This document shows positions 43,296 to 53,390 of a DNA stretch of 64,000 nt, piece by piece; the first letter of the stretch is position 1, and every line of letters starts with the position of its first letter. Source of the stretch: Nesterenkonia sandarakina (GTDB taxonomy: Bacteria > Actinomycetota > Actinomycetes > Actinomycetales > Micrococcaceae); the NCBI RefSeq assembly GCF_003003175.1, contig NZ_PVTY01000004.1:62001-126000 (forward strand), read 5' to 3'. The notes beneath the pieces were generated by a model. It searched no databases, was not told the origin of the DNA, and was given only the letters and a program-made list of their open reading frames with translations. Position numbers and translations under genes: made by a program.

Positions 43296-44299
43296 GCCCA
43301 CGCTTCCCTCACTCGGTCAACCGCGCCCGGCGCGCGGTGGAGGCCGCCCTGGACCCCGAGGGTCTGACCCTGGTGGCCTGCTCCGGGGGAGCAGACTCCC
43401 TCGCCCTGGCCGCCGCGGCAGCCTTCCACCGCGCGCGGGACTCGGCCCGGGTGGGCGCCGTCGTCGTCGACCATCAGCTGCACCCGGAGAGCGAGCAGGT
43501 CACCGCGACGACGCTGGCCCAGCTCACCCGCCTGGGCCTGACACCGGTGATCTCGGTGACGGCGAGCGTGGACCCCGACTCGGGGGAGGGCCCCGAGGCG
43601 GCCGCCCGCACGGCCCGCTACCGCGGGTTCGCGCAGGCCATGGCGCAGACCGGCGCCACCCGGATCCTGCTGGCCCACACCCGCGACGACCAGGCCGAAC
43701 AGGTCCTGCTCGGCCTCGCCCGCGGCTCCGGCACGCGCACCCTGGCAGGCATCCCCGCCGTGCGCGGACCGTTCCGGCGACCGCTGCTGGGACTCACCCG
43801 GGCAGACACCGAGGAGATCTGCGCCCACGCGCAGCTGGACCCCTGGCAGGATCCGACCAACGCCGACCCCCGCTTCCTGCGCTCCCGGGTCCGCACCGAG
43901 ATCCTGCCCTACCTCGAGGCCCAGCTCAGCGGGTCCATCCGGGAGTCGCTGGCGCGCACCGCACAGATCGCGGCCGAGGACGCGGCCTATCTGGAGGACG
44001 AGGCGAAGTCCCGGTTCGCCCGGCTGCTCGAGGATCCCGGACCGCAGGGGGAGCTGCGCATGGAGCTGCAGGCGCTGCTGGCCGCGCCACCGGCGATCCG
44101 CCGCCGGGTCATCGCGCTCGCCGTCGTCGCCGCCGGCGGATCCACCCCCTCCTTCGAACGCCTCGCAGCGGTGGAGAAGCTCCTCGCCAAGACCGGCTCG
44201 GCGGGCCCGATCGAGCTCGAGGGCGGGGTCCTCGCGCACCGCGGGACGCGGGGGAGCCCGGACTATGCGAAACTTGTCATCGTTCCACGCCTGAACTGA
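43292..44299 (+). CDS. tilS: tRNA(Ile)-lysidine synthase
   Basis: Converts cytidine 34 of tRNA(Ile2) to lysidine with ATP so that it reads AUA. The 335-residue protein has the PP-loop ACSGGADSLALA near residue 30, then LLAHTRDDQAEQVLL and RPLLGLTRADTEEIC. It is at the short end for TilS, lacking much of the C-terminal domain found in E. coli, as is usual in actinobacteria. GTG start at the overlap with the metalloprotease gene. The next gene is hpt, a standard order. Confidence 0.94.
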   Translation: MSPRFPHSVNRARRAVEAALDPEGLTLVACSGGADSLALAAAAAFHRARDSARVGAVVVDHQLHPESEQVTATTLAQLTRLGLTPVISVTASVDPDSGEGPEAAARTARYRGFAQAMAQTGATRILLAHTRDDQAEQVLLGLARGSGTRTLAGIPAVRGPFRRPLLGLTRADTEEICAHAQLDPWQDPTNADPRFLRSRVRTEILPYLEAQLSGSIRESLARTAQIAAEDAAYLEDEAKSRFARLLEDPGPQGELRMELQALLAAPPAIRRRVIALAVVAAGGSTPSFERLAAVEKLLAKTGSAGPIELEGGVLAHRGTRGSPDYAKLVIVPRLN

Positions 44300-44338
44300 G
44301 GAACGCGAGACTCACCTACAAGGAGCTGGACACCACCC

Positions 44339-44890
44339 ATGGACGCTCAGGATGTCAGTGCAGATCTCACCGAGGTGCTCTACACCAAGGAAGAGATCAA
44401 CGCGAAGATCAAAGAACTGGCCGCGGTCATCGACCGTGACTACGCAGACAAGGACGTGCTGCTGGTCGGAGTCCTCAAGGGCGCCGTCATGGTCATGGCC
44501 GATCTGGCCCGGGCGCTGCGCTCCCACGTGACCATGGACTGGATGGCGGTGTCCTCCTACGGCTCCGGCACCAAGTCCTCCGGAGTGGTGCGCATCCTCA
44601 AGGACCTCGATGCAGACCTGATGAACCGCCACGTGCTCATCGTCGAGGACATCATCGACTCCGGGCTGACGCTCTCCTGGCTCAAGACGAACCTGGAGTC
44701 CCGCGGACCGGCGTCACTGGAGATCTGCACCCTCTTCCGCAAGCCCGACGCCGTGAAGGTCGACATCGACGTGAAGTACGTCGGCATGGACATCCCGAAC
44801 AAGTTCGTCGTCGGCTACGGCCTGGACTTCGCCGAGAAGTACCGCAACCTCGACTGCGTCGGGATCCTGGCTCCGCACGTCTACCAGTGA
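44339..44890 (+). CDS. hpt: hypoxanthine phosphoribosyltransferase
   Basis: Salvages hypoxanthine and guanine to nucleotides using PRPP. The 183-residue protein has the PRPP motif [15 protein letters not shown], the N-terminal [15 protein letters not shown] and the C-terminal base-contact region [23 protein letters not shown] lies upstream. It sits in the usual tilS-hpt-ftsH order. Confidence 0.97.
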   Translation: MDAQDVSADLTEVLYTKEEINAKIKELAAVIDRDYADKDVLLVGVLKGAVMVMADLARALRSHVTMDWMAVSSYGSGTKSSGVVRILKDLDADLMNRHVLIVEDIIDSGLTLSWLKTNLESRGPASLEICTLFRKPDAVKVDIDVKYVGMDIPNKFVVGYGLDFAEKYRNLDCVGILAPHVYQ

Positions 44891-45001
44891 GCTGGCGGCG
44901 AACGTCGCCGGACAGGTTACCCGTGTGACGTGGAGCCCGAGTACCTTTAGAGGCCCTGGCAGTCGAGCAAGGCCAGGCACATCTGCGTCTGACGGAGCTG
45001 C

Positions 45002-46963
45002 ATGAACTTCAAGAAGATCTTCACCGGACCACTGTTCTGGATCGTGCTGGCAGTGGTGCTGCTGCTGCTTGTCGTGCCCTTGATGTTCTCCTCCTCGGCC
45101 AACGGCCAGCGGGTGGACACCAACGTCGGCATGGAGCTCCTCGCCGACGGCGAGGTCGTCGAGGCCTCGGTGGAGGACGGCGACCAGCGCGTCGACCTGA
45201 ACCTGAGCTCACCGTATGAGCAGGACGGGGAGGAAGTCGGCGACGTCGTCCACTTCTTCTACTCCACCGCTCGCGCCGAGACCGTGGTCCAAGCCATCGC
45301 CGACGCCGACCTCGACGGCTACACCGACGAGCCGGAGCAGTCCAACTGGCTCCTCTCCATGCTCGGCTTCATGATCCCCTTCCTGATCATCGCGCTGCTG
45401 TTCATCTGGCTGCTGACCCGGATGTCCGGCGGCAACTCCCGGGTGATGCAGTTCGGCAAGTCCAAGGCGAAGATGTTCGACAAGGACATGCCCCAGGTCG
45501 CCTTCGGCGACGTGGCCGGCGCGGAAGAGGCCGTGGAGGAGCTCCACGAGATCAAGGAGTTCCTCTCCGAGCCCGAGAAGTTCCAGCGCCTGGGCGCGAA
45601 GATCCCCAAGGGCGTGCTGCTCTACGGCGCCCCGGGCACCGGCAAGACCCTGCTCGCCAAGGCCGTGGCCGGCGAGGCCGGGGGAGCCTTCTACTCGATC
45701 TCCGGCTCGGACTTCGTGGAGATGTTCGTCGGCGTCGGCGCCTCCCGTGTGCGCGACCTCTTCAAGCAGGCCAAGGAGAACGCCCCGGCGATCATCTTCG
45801 TCGACGAGATCGACGCCGTGGGCCGCCAGCGCGGCGCCGGCGTGGGCGGCGGCAACGACGAGCGCGAACAGACCCTGAACCAGCTCCTGGTGGAGATGGA
45901 CGGCTTCGACGCCAACACCAACATCATCGTCATCGCCGCGACCAACCGCCCCGACGTCCTGGACCCGGCGCTGCTGCGCCCCGGGCGCTTCGACCGCCAG
46001 ATCCCCGTGGAGGCCCCCGACTTCGCGGGCCGGCGCGCGATCCTCGAGGTCCACGCCAAGGGCAAGCCGATGGTCGAGGACGTCGACCTCAAGGCCGTGG
46101 CGCGCAAGACCCCGGGCTACACCGGCGCTGACCTCGCCAACGTGCTCAACGAGGCCGCCCTGCTCACCGCGCGCTCCAACGCCGACCTGATCGATGACCG
46201 CGCGATCGACGAGGCCATCGACCGGGTCATGGCCGGACCGCAGAAGCGGACCCGGATGATGAAGGACCACGAGCGTCGCGTCACCGCCTACCACGAGGGC
46301 GGACACGCCCTGGTCGCGGCGGCGCTGAACTACTCCGCGCCGGTCACCAAGATCACCATCCTGCCGCGCGGACGCGCCCTGGGCTACACGATGGTCGTGC
46401 CGGAGGAGGACAAGTACTCCACCACCCGCAACGAGCTGCTCGACACCATCGCCTACGCCATGGGCGGCCGGGTGGCCGAGGAGATCGTCTTCCAGGACCC
46501 CTCCACCGGGGCAGCGAACGACATCCAGAAGGCCACCGAGACCGCCCGCCGGATGGTCACCGAATACGGCATGAGCGCCCGGGTGGGCTCCGTGAAGCTC
46601 GGCTCTTCAGACACCAGCCCCTTCCTGGGACGTGAGATGGCCCAGGGCAAGGAGTACTCCGAGGACCTCGCCGCGGTCATCGACGCCGAGGTCCGCGCCA
46701 TCATCGACGAGGCCCACGACGAGGCCTATCACGCGCTGCACGAGAACCGGCACGTGCTGGACCGCCTTGCCGAGGAGCTGCTGCGGGTGGAGACGCTCAA
46801 CGCCAAGGAGGTCGCCGCGATCTTCCACGACGTGATCAAGCGTCCGGTGCGCCAGGTCTGGGAGTCCTCCCCGGGCCGTCCGGTCACCATCACCTCCGAG
46901 GTCGTGCCGGAGGATGAGCGGGACCCCGAATATCAGTTCGGCGGCGAGAACCACGATGCCTGA
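45002..46963 (+). CDS. ftsH: ATP-dependent zinc metalloprotease FtsH
   Basis: Membrane-anchored AAA protease degrading membrane and short-lived proteins. The 653-residue protein has a helix at residues 10-30, an acidic extracytoplasmic segment, a second helix ([13 protein letters not shown]), Walker A GAPGTGKT (residues 209-216), Walker [16 protein letters not shown], the SRH region and the protease site HEGGH (431-435). A promoter may lie in the 110-base gap after hpt. The stop overlaps the folE start. Confidence 0.98.
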   Translation: MNFKKIFTGPLFWIVLAVVLLLLVVPLMFSSSANGQRVDTNVGMELLADGEVVEASVEDGDQRVDLNLSSPYEQDGEEVGDVVHFFYSTARAETVVQAIADADLDGYTDEPEQSNWLLSMLGFMIPFLIIALLFIWLLTRMSGGNSRVMQFGKSKAKMFDKDMPQVAFGDVAGAEEAVEELHEIKEFLSEPEKFQRLGAKIPKGVLLYGAPGTGKTLLAKAVAGEAGGAFYSISGSDFVEMFVGVGASRVRDLFKQAKENAPAIIFVDEIDAVGRQRGAGVGGGNDEREQTLNQLLVEMDGFDANTNIIVIAATNRPDVLDPALLRPGRFDRQIPVEAPDFAGRRAILEVHAKGKPMVEDVDLKAVARKTPGYTGADLANVLNEAALLTARSNADLIDDRAIDEAIDRVMAGPQKRTRMMKDHERRVTAYHEGGHALVAAALNYSAPVTKITILPRGRALGYTMVVPEEDKYSTTRNELLDTIAYAMGGRVAEEIVFQDPSTGAANDIQKATETARRMVTEYGMSARVGSVKLGSSDTSPFLGREMAQGKEYSEDLAAVIDAEVRAIIDEAHDEAYHALHENRHVLDRLAEELLRVETLNAKEVAAIFHDVIKRPVRQVWESSPGRPVTITSEVVPEDERDPEYQFGGENHDA

Positions 46964-47576
46964 GCGTCCTGCGCCGGCCGGTGCGCCGGCACCGCTCGAG
47001 GGCTCGGTGGACCTGCCGCGGATCGAGGCGGCGGTGCGTGAGATCCTGCTCGCCGTCGGTGAGGATCCCGAGCGCGACGGCCTCCAGGGCACACCCTCAC
47101 GGGTCGCCCGGGCCTACGAGGAGGCCTTCCAGGGTCTGCGCGAGGACCCGGCCGAGCTGATGTCGACCACCTTCGACATCGGCCACGAGGAGCTCGTGCT
47201 GGTCCGCGACGTCCCCTTCTACTCGATGTGTGAGCACCACCTGGTGCCCTTCTTCGGCCACGCCCACATCGGCTACATCCCGTCCCCGGAGGGCAAGGTC
47301 ACCGGCCTGAGCAAGCTGGCCCGGCTGGTGGACATCTTCGCCAAGCGTCCTCAGGTCCAGGAGCAGCTCACCACCCAGGTGGTCGACGCCCTGGTGGAGC
47401 ACCTGGCGCCGGGCGGGGCGATGGTCGTCGTGGAGGCCGAGCACCTGTGCATGTCCATGCGCGGGGTCTCCAAACCCGGAGCGCGGACCATCACCTCGGC
47501 GGTGCGCGGCCAGCTCCGCGACGCCGCCACCCGCGCCGAGGCGATGAGCCTGATGCTCCACGGCAGGCCGCACTAG
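46956..47576 (+). CDS. folE: GTP cyclohydrolase I
   Basis: First step of folate synthesis, GTP to dihydroneopterin triphosphate. The 206-residue protein has the zinc and active-site motifs [19 protein letters not shown] and [10 protein letters not shown], and [22 protein letters not shown] 46956 overlaps the ftsH stop by 8 bases; an earlier in-frame ATG would give a spurious extension. It begins the folE-folP-folBK folate group. Confidence 0.97.
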   Translation: MPERPAPAGAPAPLEGSVDLPRIEAAVREILLAVGEDPERDGLQGTPSRVARAYEEAFQGLREDPAELMSTTFDIGHEELVLVRDVPFYSMCEHHLVPFFGHAHIGYIPSPEGKVTGLSKLARLVDIFAKRPQVQEQLTTQVVDALVEHLAPGGAMVVVEAEHLCMSMRGVSKPGARTITSAVRGQLRDAATRAEAMSLMLHGRPH

Positions 47577-47682
47577 CCTGGCGCCACGGCCCAGCCGCAC
47601 CTGAGCTCAGTCCCTGCCCCCGGGCCGCCCCCACCGAGACCCAGCCGCCTTCCCAGCCAGTCCAACTGAATCGGAGAGCCAG

Positions 47683-48507
47683 ATGAGCACTTCCATCATG
47701 GGGATTCTGAACCTCACCCCGGATTCCTTCTCCGACGGCGGCCGGTTCGACGACGGCGCGGGCACCCCCGACGTGGCGGCCGCGGTCACCGAGGCGCTGC
47801 GCATGACACAGGCCGGGGCAGACCTGATCGACGTCGGCGGGGAGTCCACCCGCCCGGGCGCCGAGCCCACCCCGGTGGCAGAGGAGCAGCGCCGGATCCT
47901 GCCGGTGCTCGAGGAGCTGCTGGGCTGCGGGATCAGCGTCTCGGTGGACACCCGCCGCGCAGCCACCGCACTGGCCGCGCTGGAATGCGCCGACCGCACC
48001 GGGGTGGACCCGCGGACGCTGACCATCAACGATGTCTCCGGGGCACTCACCGACCCGGCCATGCCGGAGCTGATCGCGGAATCCGGGGCGCAGGTCGTGA
48101 TCACGCACAACCGCGGCGACGCGAAGACCATGGGGTCGCTGACCTCCTACGACTCGCTGCTCGAGGACGTCACGGGCGAGCTGCTCGCCATCCGAGACCG
48201 ATACCTCGACGCCGGCGCCCGTCGGGACCAGCTCATCCTGGATCCCGGGATCGGGTTCTCCAAGACCCATGAGCAGAACTGGGAGCTCATCCGTGGGCTG
48301 GAGGACTTCGTCCGGCTCGGACACCGGGTCCTCTTCGGCGCCTCGCGCAAGGGATTCCTCGCCCCGGTCAGCTCGGGGACGGCACGGGACACCGCCACCG
48401 CGGTGCTCTCGGCACTGGCGGCCCAGGCCGGGGTCTGGGGCGTCCGGGTCCACGACGTGCAGTCAAGCCGCGATGCTGTGCAAGTGATCTCCAAGCTGAG
48501 AAGCTAG
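47683..48507 (+). CDS. folP: dihydropteroate synthase
   Basis: Joins p-aminobenzoate to the pterin pyrophosphate; target of sulfonamides. The 274-residue barrel has MGILNLTPDSFSDGG, DVGGESTRPGA, ILDPGIGFSKTHEQN and GASRKGFL, all family signatures. It starts 106 bases after folE and ends 4 bases before the folB-folK gene, indicating an operon. Confidence 0.97.
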   Translation: MSTSIMGILNLTPDSFSDGGRFDDGAGTPDVAAAVTEALRMTQAGADLIDVGGESTRPGAEPTPVAEEQRRILPVLEELLGCGISVSVDTRRAATALAALECADRTGVDPRTLTINDVSGALTDPAMPELIAESGAQVVITHNRGDAKTMGSLTSYDSLLEDVTGELLAIRDRYLDAGARRDQLILDPGIGFSKTHEQNWELIRGLEDFVRLGHRVLFGASRKGFLAPVSSGTARDTATAVLSALAAQAGVWGVRVHDVQSSRDAVQVISKLRS

Positions 48508-48511
48508 AGAA

Positions 48512-49480
48512 ATGTCCAGCAGGAGCAGAGCCCGAGACACCATCCGGCTCACCGGACTCACCGCCACCGGCCACCACGGGGTCTTCGACTTCGAGAAGCG
48601 CGAAGGCCAGATCTTCCAGGTCGACGCCGCCCTCACCCTGGACTTCTCCGCGGCCGGGCGCAGCGATGACCTCGCCGACACCGTCTCCTACGTGGAGATC
48701 GCCGAGCTCATCCACGCCGCCATCGTCGGGAAGCCCTTCGACCTGATCGAGGCCCTCGCCGATCACCTGGCGCGCGAGATCCTGCGCACCGACGAGCGCC
48801 TCGCCGCGGCAGAGGTCACCGTGCACAAGCCGGAGGCCCCGCTCACCCAGTCCTTCCACGACGTCTCGGTCACCGCCCGCCGGGACCGCACAGACATCGA
48901 CCGCACAGACATCGCTGCGCCGCAGGATCTCGCGCAGCGCCCCGGGGCGGACCCGGATGCGGCGCCCAGCACCGAGGTCACCTCGGTGCTGGCGCTGGGG
49001 TCGAACCTCGGCGAATCGGCGGTGACGCTGGCCTCGGCGGTCGCGGCCCTGGAGCGCGCCGAACAGGTCAGGGTGCTCAGACAATCCCCGATCGCTAAGA
49101 CCAGCCCCGTCGGCGGTCCCGCGGCGCAGCCCGACTTCCACAACCAGGTCATCGAGATCGCCACCACACTGAGTCCGCACGCCCTGCTCGCCCAGACCCA
49201 GCAGATCGAGCAGGACCACCATCGGGCCCGCGGCGCCGAGAACGGCGAGGTCCGCTGGGGCCCGCGCACCCTGGACATCGACATCATCACCTACGGCCCG
49301 GAGCGGATCTCCTCGCTGACTCTGCAGGTGCCGCATCCGCGGGCGGGCACGCGCGGATTCGTGCTGGTTCCCTGGTCCTGGATGGACCCGCAGGCGCAGC
49401 TGGACGGGACGCCCGTGGCAGAGCTGGCCCGGCACGCCGCCGATGCGCCAGGCGTGGAACCGCTGGAGAGCCTCCGATGA
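48512..49480 (+). CDS. bifunctional dihydroneopterin aldolase / HPPK
   Basis: A FolB-FolK fusion of 322 residues. The FolB part (residues 1-130) has GHHGVFDFEKREGQIFQVD and the VSYVEIAELIH stretch. The FolK part (from about 160) has VLALGSNLGES, PVGGPAAQPDFHNQV and RWGPRTLDIDIITYG, the pyrophosphokinase Mg and ATP site. The linker carries a short duplication DRTDIDRTDI. Such fusions are common in actinobacteria. The stop overlaps the DUF3180 start (ATGA). Confidence 0.95.
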   Translation: MSSRSRARDTIRLTGLTATGHHGVFDFEKREGQIFQVDAALTLDFSAAGRSDDLADTVSYVEIAELIHAAIVGKPFDLIEALADHLAREILRTDERLAAAEVTVHKPEAPLTQSFHDVSVTARRDRTDIDRTDIAAPQDLAQRPGADPDAAPSTEVTSVLALGSNLGESAVTLASAVAALERAEQVRVLRQSPIAKTSPVGGPAAQPDFHNQVIEIATTLSPHALLAQTQQIEQDHHRARGAENGEVRWGPRTLDIDIITYGPERISSLTLQVPHPRAGTRGFVLVPWSWMDPQAQLDGTPVAELARHAADAPGVEPLESLR

Positions 49481-50025
49481 GCCGGCTCTCGGCAGTGCGC
49501 CTGCTGATCATCGCAGTCCTCGCCGCTGTCGCCGGATTCATCACCACGGTCTCCATGTCCGGCCAGGGGATGGGCTCCCCGGTGCTGCCCCGGACGTCAT
49601 TGGTGACCCTGCTCGGGATCGCGCTGATCGTGCTCACCCTGGGGCTGCTGGTGTGGCGCGACCAGCGACGGATCGCGGCGGCCGCGGCGAAGGGGCGGCG
49701 CATCGAGCGCAGCCTGCACCCGCTCCACGCCGTCCGCGTCGTCACCGCCGGGCAGGCGGGGGCCTACGCCGGGGCGCTGATCGCGGGCTGGCATGCGGGT
49801 ATCCTCGGTGACCTGGTCCCCGCCGCAGCGCTGAGCGCGCCGAACGTGAACTCATCCCTACTGATGATCACGGGAGGCGTGATCTCGGTGATCATTGGAT
49901 TCGTGGTCGAGCTGCTCTGCAGGATCCCGCCGGATGAGAATCCTCCGGGTGAACGACGCCGCAGGGAACCCGAACGCCACACAGGACCATTACCAGAGGA
50001 GGGCTATGCCCGCGGAACCCATTGA
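49477..50025 (+). CDS. DUF3180 membrane protein
   Basis: A 182-residue protein with four hydrophobic helices (at about residues 6-28, 42-62, 90-112 and 128-150) and a basic, Pro-rich C-terminal tail. It belongs to DUF3180, regularly found after folK in actinobacteria. Its function is unknown. It overlaps genes on both sides: 4 bases with folBK and 20 bases with the following PH-domain gene. Confidence 0.9.
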   Translation: MSRLSAVRLLIIAVLAAVAGFITTVSMSGQGMGSPVLPRTSLVTLLGIALIVLTLGLLVWRDQRRIAAAAAKGRRIERSLHPLHAVRVVTAGQAGAYAGALIAGWHAGILGDLVPAAALSAPNVNSSLLMITGGVISVIIGFVVELLCRIPPDENPPGERRRREPERHTGPLPEEGYARGTH

Positions 50026-50518
50026 TCCCACAGGTGTCACTTGGACCCGAGTGGACGAGCGGTACATCACCGTGAAGTTCATCACCGGCATCATCGGCTG
50101 GGTGATCACAGCGGCGATCGTCGCGACTCCGATCGTGCTGGACGCGATCGGTGTCTTCAGCGGCATTCCGCTCTGGATCAAGATCGTGGTCTCTGCCATC
50201 GTGCTGGTCTGGGCCGCGATCGACCTCTCGCTGATCCCCCGACGAATCCGATCTATCGGCTATCACGAACGCGAAGATGACCTGCTGATCCGCCGCGGCA
50301 TCCTCTTCCAGCGCGTGGTCGCGGTGCCCTATGGCCGGCTGCAGTACGTCGACATCGAGGCGGGTCCGCTGATGCGCCGCTACGGGCTGTGCACCGTGCA
50401 GCTCAAGACCGCCGCTGCGGCGACCGACGCCGTCATCCCGGGCGCCTCCCGCGAGGAGGGCGCTCGGCTGCGTGAAGAGCTCTCCGTGCGCGGCCAGGCT
50501 CGCCTGGCCGGTCTGTGA
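50006..50518 (+). CDS. bacterial PH-domain membrane protein (YdbS-like)
   Basis: A 170-residue protein with two adjacent transmembrane helices (about residues 30-75) and a bacterial PH (DUF304) domain from RRIRSIGYHEREDDLLIRRGILFQRVVAVPYGRLQYVDIEAGPL. AGAGGAGGG precedes the chosen ATG. It is coupled to the next, larger PH-domain gene (GTGA overlap). In Bacillus the YdbS-YdbT pair is an analogous arrangement; the function remains obscure. Confidence 0.92.
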   Translation: MPAEPIDPTGVTWTRVDERYITVKFITGIIGWVITAAIVATPIVLDAIGVFSGIPLWIKIVVSAIVLVWAAIDLSLIPRRIRSIGYHEREDDLLIRRGILFQRVVAVPYGRLQYVDIEAGPLMRRYGLCTVQLKTAAAATDAVIPGASREEGARLREELSVRGQARLAGL

Positions 50519-52407
50519 GTCCGCACATGAACGAACCGGCCACCGAGGATCACACCGCTGGGGATCCCAGCTCAGGGGAGCCCGCCGGCGCCGAACGCTG
50601 GTTCGACGCGACCTGGACCAAGGTCCACCCGCTGAGCCCGATCGTGCGCGGCGGGCTCGCCGTCGTCGCCATTCCCGGCATCCTGCTCAGCTACAACTGG
50701 GAGACCTGGACGAGTGCCTGGCAGGCGTTCCGCAGCGGCGAGATCCAGCGCAACGTGGAGTCCAACCCCACCCCCTTCCTGCTGGGAGCCGGCGCTGTCC
50801 TGCTGGTGATCGCGCTGATCTTCGGCGGCTTCGCGCTCTCCTGGTGGTTCACCCGGTACAAGATCACCGCCGAGCACGTGATGGTGAAGTCCGGGATCTT
50901 CGTGCGCCAGCACCGCCAGGCCCGGATCGACCGGGTCCAGGCCGTGGACCTGCGCCAGCCGCTGCTCGCCCGGCTCACCGGCCTGGCCGAGCTGAAGTTC
51001 GAGGTGGCAGAGGGTGACGGCACCGCCGCGACCCTGGCGTTCCTTACCAAGGCGCAGGCCGAGGCGCTGCGCTCCGAGATCATGGACCGCGCGTCAGGCC
51101 GGGATGAGTCCCCCGTGACCGCAGACGGCTCCTCCGCCGCGCAGGGACATCCGGCTCCAGAGCAGCCGTACGGCGCTGCGCACCCTGGCCTCCCAGGCCC
51201 GCACCACCCGGATGGCACCTCCTCGGCCCACCATATGTCTGAGGTCCACCCCGAGATGGCTCCGCGTCCGGCCATGGCTGCGGACCGGCTGATCGCGAAG
51301 GTCCCCACCGGTCGGCTGATCGGTTCGGTGCTCAGCGGCTGGGGAACCGTCTTCATGCTGATGTTGATCCTCCTCGGAGTCGGCGCCGTCGTCGTCGGCA
51401 TGATCGTCTCGTCGCTGACGCCTGATGAGGGGTTCGCCGAGATCTCGCCGGCGCTCGTCGCGGCAGGGCTGCCCGCCGCCATCCCGATGGGAATCGCCGC
51501 GGTGACCATCTACTACCAGCAGTTCAGCTCCGGCTTCGGGTTCACCTCCACCGCCACCAGCTCCGGGCTGCGTGTGCGCTACGGACTGCTCGAGACCACC
51601 AACCAGACCATCCCGCCGGGCCGGGTGCAGGCGCTGCAGATCCAGCAGCCGGTGCTGTGGCGCCCCTTCAAGTGGTTCAAGATCGTGGTCACCGTCGCCG
51701 GGTATGGCATCGGTGAGAAGCGCTCGGTGCTGCTGCCCGTGGGTCGGCTCGACGACGTGATGGCCACCGCCGCAGAGATGTTCCCCGACCTCCAGGTGGA
51801 GAACCCGGAAGAGGTGTTCACCGCCGGGCTGACCGGGACCGGCACCGATCTGGGCTACACCGAGGTCCCACACCGGGCGCGCTTCTTCGACCCGATCGTG
51901 CGGCGTCGCCGTGGGTTCCGCACCACCCCCACCGCGCTGATGTTCCGCGACGGGCGGGCCTCGCGCCGGCTGACCATGGTCCCGCACGAGCGGATCCAGT
52001 CGCTGAGCCTGAACCAGGGACCGCTGCAGCGCCGTCGGGAGATCGCTGACATCCTCATCCACTCCCCGGCCGGCCCGTTCGCGGCGAAGCTGAAGAACCA
52101 GGACCTCGAGGCGGTCAAGGACCTCTTCGAGTACGAATCGGAGCACGCCGCCCAGGCCCGGCGCTACAGCGACCGCAATCACTGGATGCGCCCCGAGGAG
52201 CTTCAGGAGTTCGAGCGCAAGGCAGCCGAGGCGCTCGCCGCCCCGGAGGGCCTGGAAGCGGATGAGACCTCCCAGCACGAACCAGCCACCCCGAGCCAGC
52301 CGGGGCTCCCGCTGGAGCCCGCGCCCGCGCCCTCTCCGGAGCCCGCGCGTCCACCGGAGCCCGCGCTCCCACCGACCCACCAGGAACAGGACCCCCGTGA
52401 CCGCTGA
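50515..52407 (+). CDS. multi-PH-domain membrane protein (YdbT-like)
   Basis: A 630-residue protein with three bacterial PH domains (beginning near residues 115, 345 and 465), each opening with a KITAEHVMVKSGIFVRQHRQARIDRVQAV-like pattern, and two helix pairs. A His/Pro-rich linker of about 60 residues separates the first and second units, and the C-terminus is a Pro/Glu-rich tail. The GTG start overlaps the preceding gene; ATG 50527 is an alternative. The function is unknown, with a membrane complex with its YdbS-like neighbour likely. Confidence 0.9.
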   Translation: MSPHMNEPATEDHTAGDPSSGEPAGAERWFDATWTKVHPLSPIVRGGLAVVAIPGILLSYNWETWTSAWQAFRSGEIQRNVESNPTPFLLGAGAVLLVIALIFGGFALSWWFTRYKITAEHVMVKSGIFVRQHRQARIDRVQAVDLRQPLLARLTGLAELKFEVAEGDGTAATLAFLTKAQAEALRSEIMDRASGRDESPVTADGSSAAQGHPAPEQPYGAAHPGLPGPHHPDGTSSAHHMSEVHPEMAPRPAMAADRLIAKVPTGRLIGSVLSGWGTVFMLMLILLGVGAVVVGMIVSSLTPDEGFAEISPALVAAGLPAAIPMGIAAVTIYYQQFSSGFGFTSTATSSGLRVRYGLLETTNQTIPPGRVQALQIQQPVLWRPFKWFKIVVTVAGYGIGEKRSVLLPVGRLDDVMATAAEMFPDLQVENPEEVFTAGLTGTGTDLGYTEVPHRARFFDPIVRRRRGFRTTPTALMFRDGRASRRLTMVPHERIQSLSLNQGPLQRRREIADILIHSPAGPFAAKLKNQDLEAVKDLFEYESEHAAQARRYSDRNHWMRPEELQEFERKAAEALAAPEGLEADETSQHEPATPSQPGLPLEPAPAPSPEPARPPEPALPPTHQEQDPRDR

Positions 52408-53323
52408 GCAGCCCGTGGACCCCTATGCCGCGGAGCTCCCGCCCTCGCAGCGGGAAGGGCGCCTGGGCGTCGGGGTGATCTCGGCCGGAAAGGTCGGCTC
52501 GGTGCTGGGCGCGGCGCTGCGCGGTGCCGGTCACTCGGTGATCGGCGTCCATGCCGTCTCCGAGGACTCGCGCAATCGTGCGGAATCCCTGCTGGGCGGG
52601 GTGCCGGTGCTGGGGATCCCAGAGATCATGCGCCGCGCCGAGCTGGTGCTGCTGGCGGTGCCCGATGACGCCCTGGCCGAGCTGATCAATGGGCTGGCCG
52701 AGGCCGGGCACATCCAGGCCGGCCAGCTGATCGTTCACACCTCGGGTCGCTGCGGCACCGAGGTGCTCGCCCCCGCGCAGCGCAGCGGCGCCATCGGCCT
52801 GGCGATCCACCCGGCGATGACCTTCACCGGGCTGAGCATGGACCTGCAGAAGCTGCACACCTGCGCCTTCGGGGTCACAGCCCCGGGCCCGGTGCTGCCG
52901 ATCGCGCAGGCCCTGGTGGTGGAGATGGGCGGGGAGCCGGTCGTGATCCGCGAGACTGATCGGCTCACCTACCATGCGGCGCTGGCGCACGCCTCGAACC
53001 ACCTGAACACGATCACCGGGCAGTCCGCGGAGATGCTGCACCGGATCGGAGTCGACCACGCCGAGACGGTGCTGCGCCCGCTGATGCAGGCATCGCTGGA
53101 CAACGCGCTGGCCTCGGGCGAGGGGGCGCTCACCGGGCCGGTGGCACGCGGGGACGCCGGCACCCTCCGGGACCACGTGCGGCTGCTGGCGGGATCGGAG
53201 CTGCCCGCAGACATCCGCACCGCCTACATGGCGATGGCGCGCGCGACCACCCAGCGCGCACTGGACCGCGGGATCATCAGCTCGGGCAAGGCCGCGGAGC
53301 TGCTCGACGTCCTCGACGCCTGA
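52397..53323 (+). CDS. Rossmann-fold DUF2520 protein
   Basis: A 308-residue protein with an N-terminal NAD(P)-binding domain (VGVISAGKVGSVLGAALRGAGH) and a C-terminal DUF2520 helical domain (HPAMTFTG, then HAALAHASNHLNTITGQS). The architecture is that of ketopantoate reductase-like and pyrroline-carboxylate-reductase-like enzymes. Directly upstream of panC it is a candidate for the ketopantoate reductase step of pantothenate synthesis; this is inference. GTG start, overlapping the PH gene by 11 bases. Confidence 0.88.
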   Translation: MTAEQPVDPYAAELPPSQREGRLGVGVISAGKVGSVLGAALRGAGHSVIGVHAVSEDSRNRAESLLGGVPVLGIPEIMRRAELVLLAVPDDALAELINGLAEAGHIQAGQLIVHTSGRCGTEVLAPAQRSGAIGLAIHPAMTFTGLSMDLQKLHTCAFGVTAPGPVLPIAQALVVEMGGEPVVIRETDRLTYHAALAHASNHLNTITGQSAEMLHRIGVDHAETVLRPLMQASLDNALASGEGALTGPVARGDAGTLRDHVRLLAGSELPADIRTAYMAMARATTQRALDRGIISSGKAAELLDVLDA

Positions 53324-53390
53324 CCCGCGCCGAATCGGATCCCGTCCCCGGCGGAGACCCGACCTCCCGGTGCGGACCTAGACTGAACCG

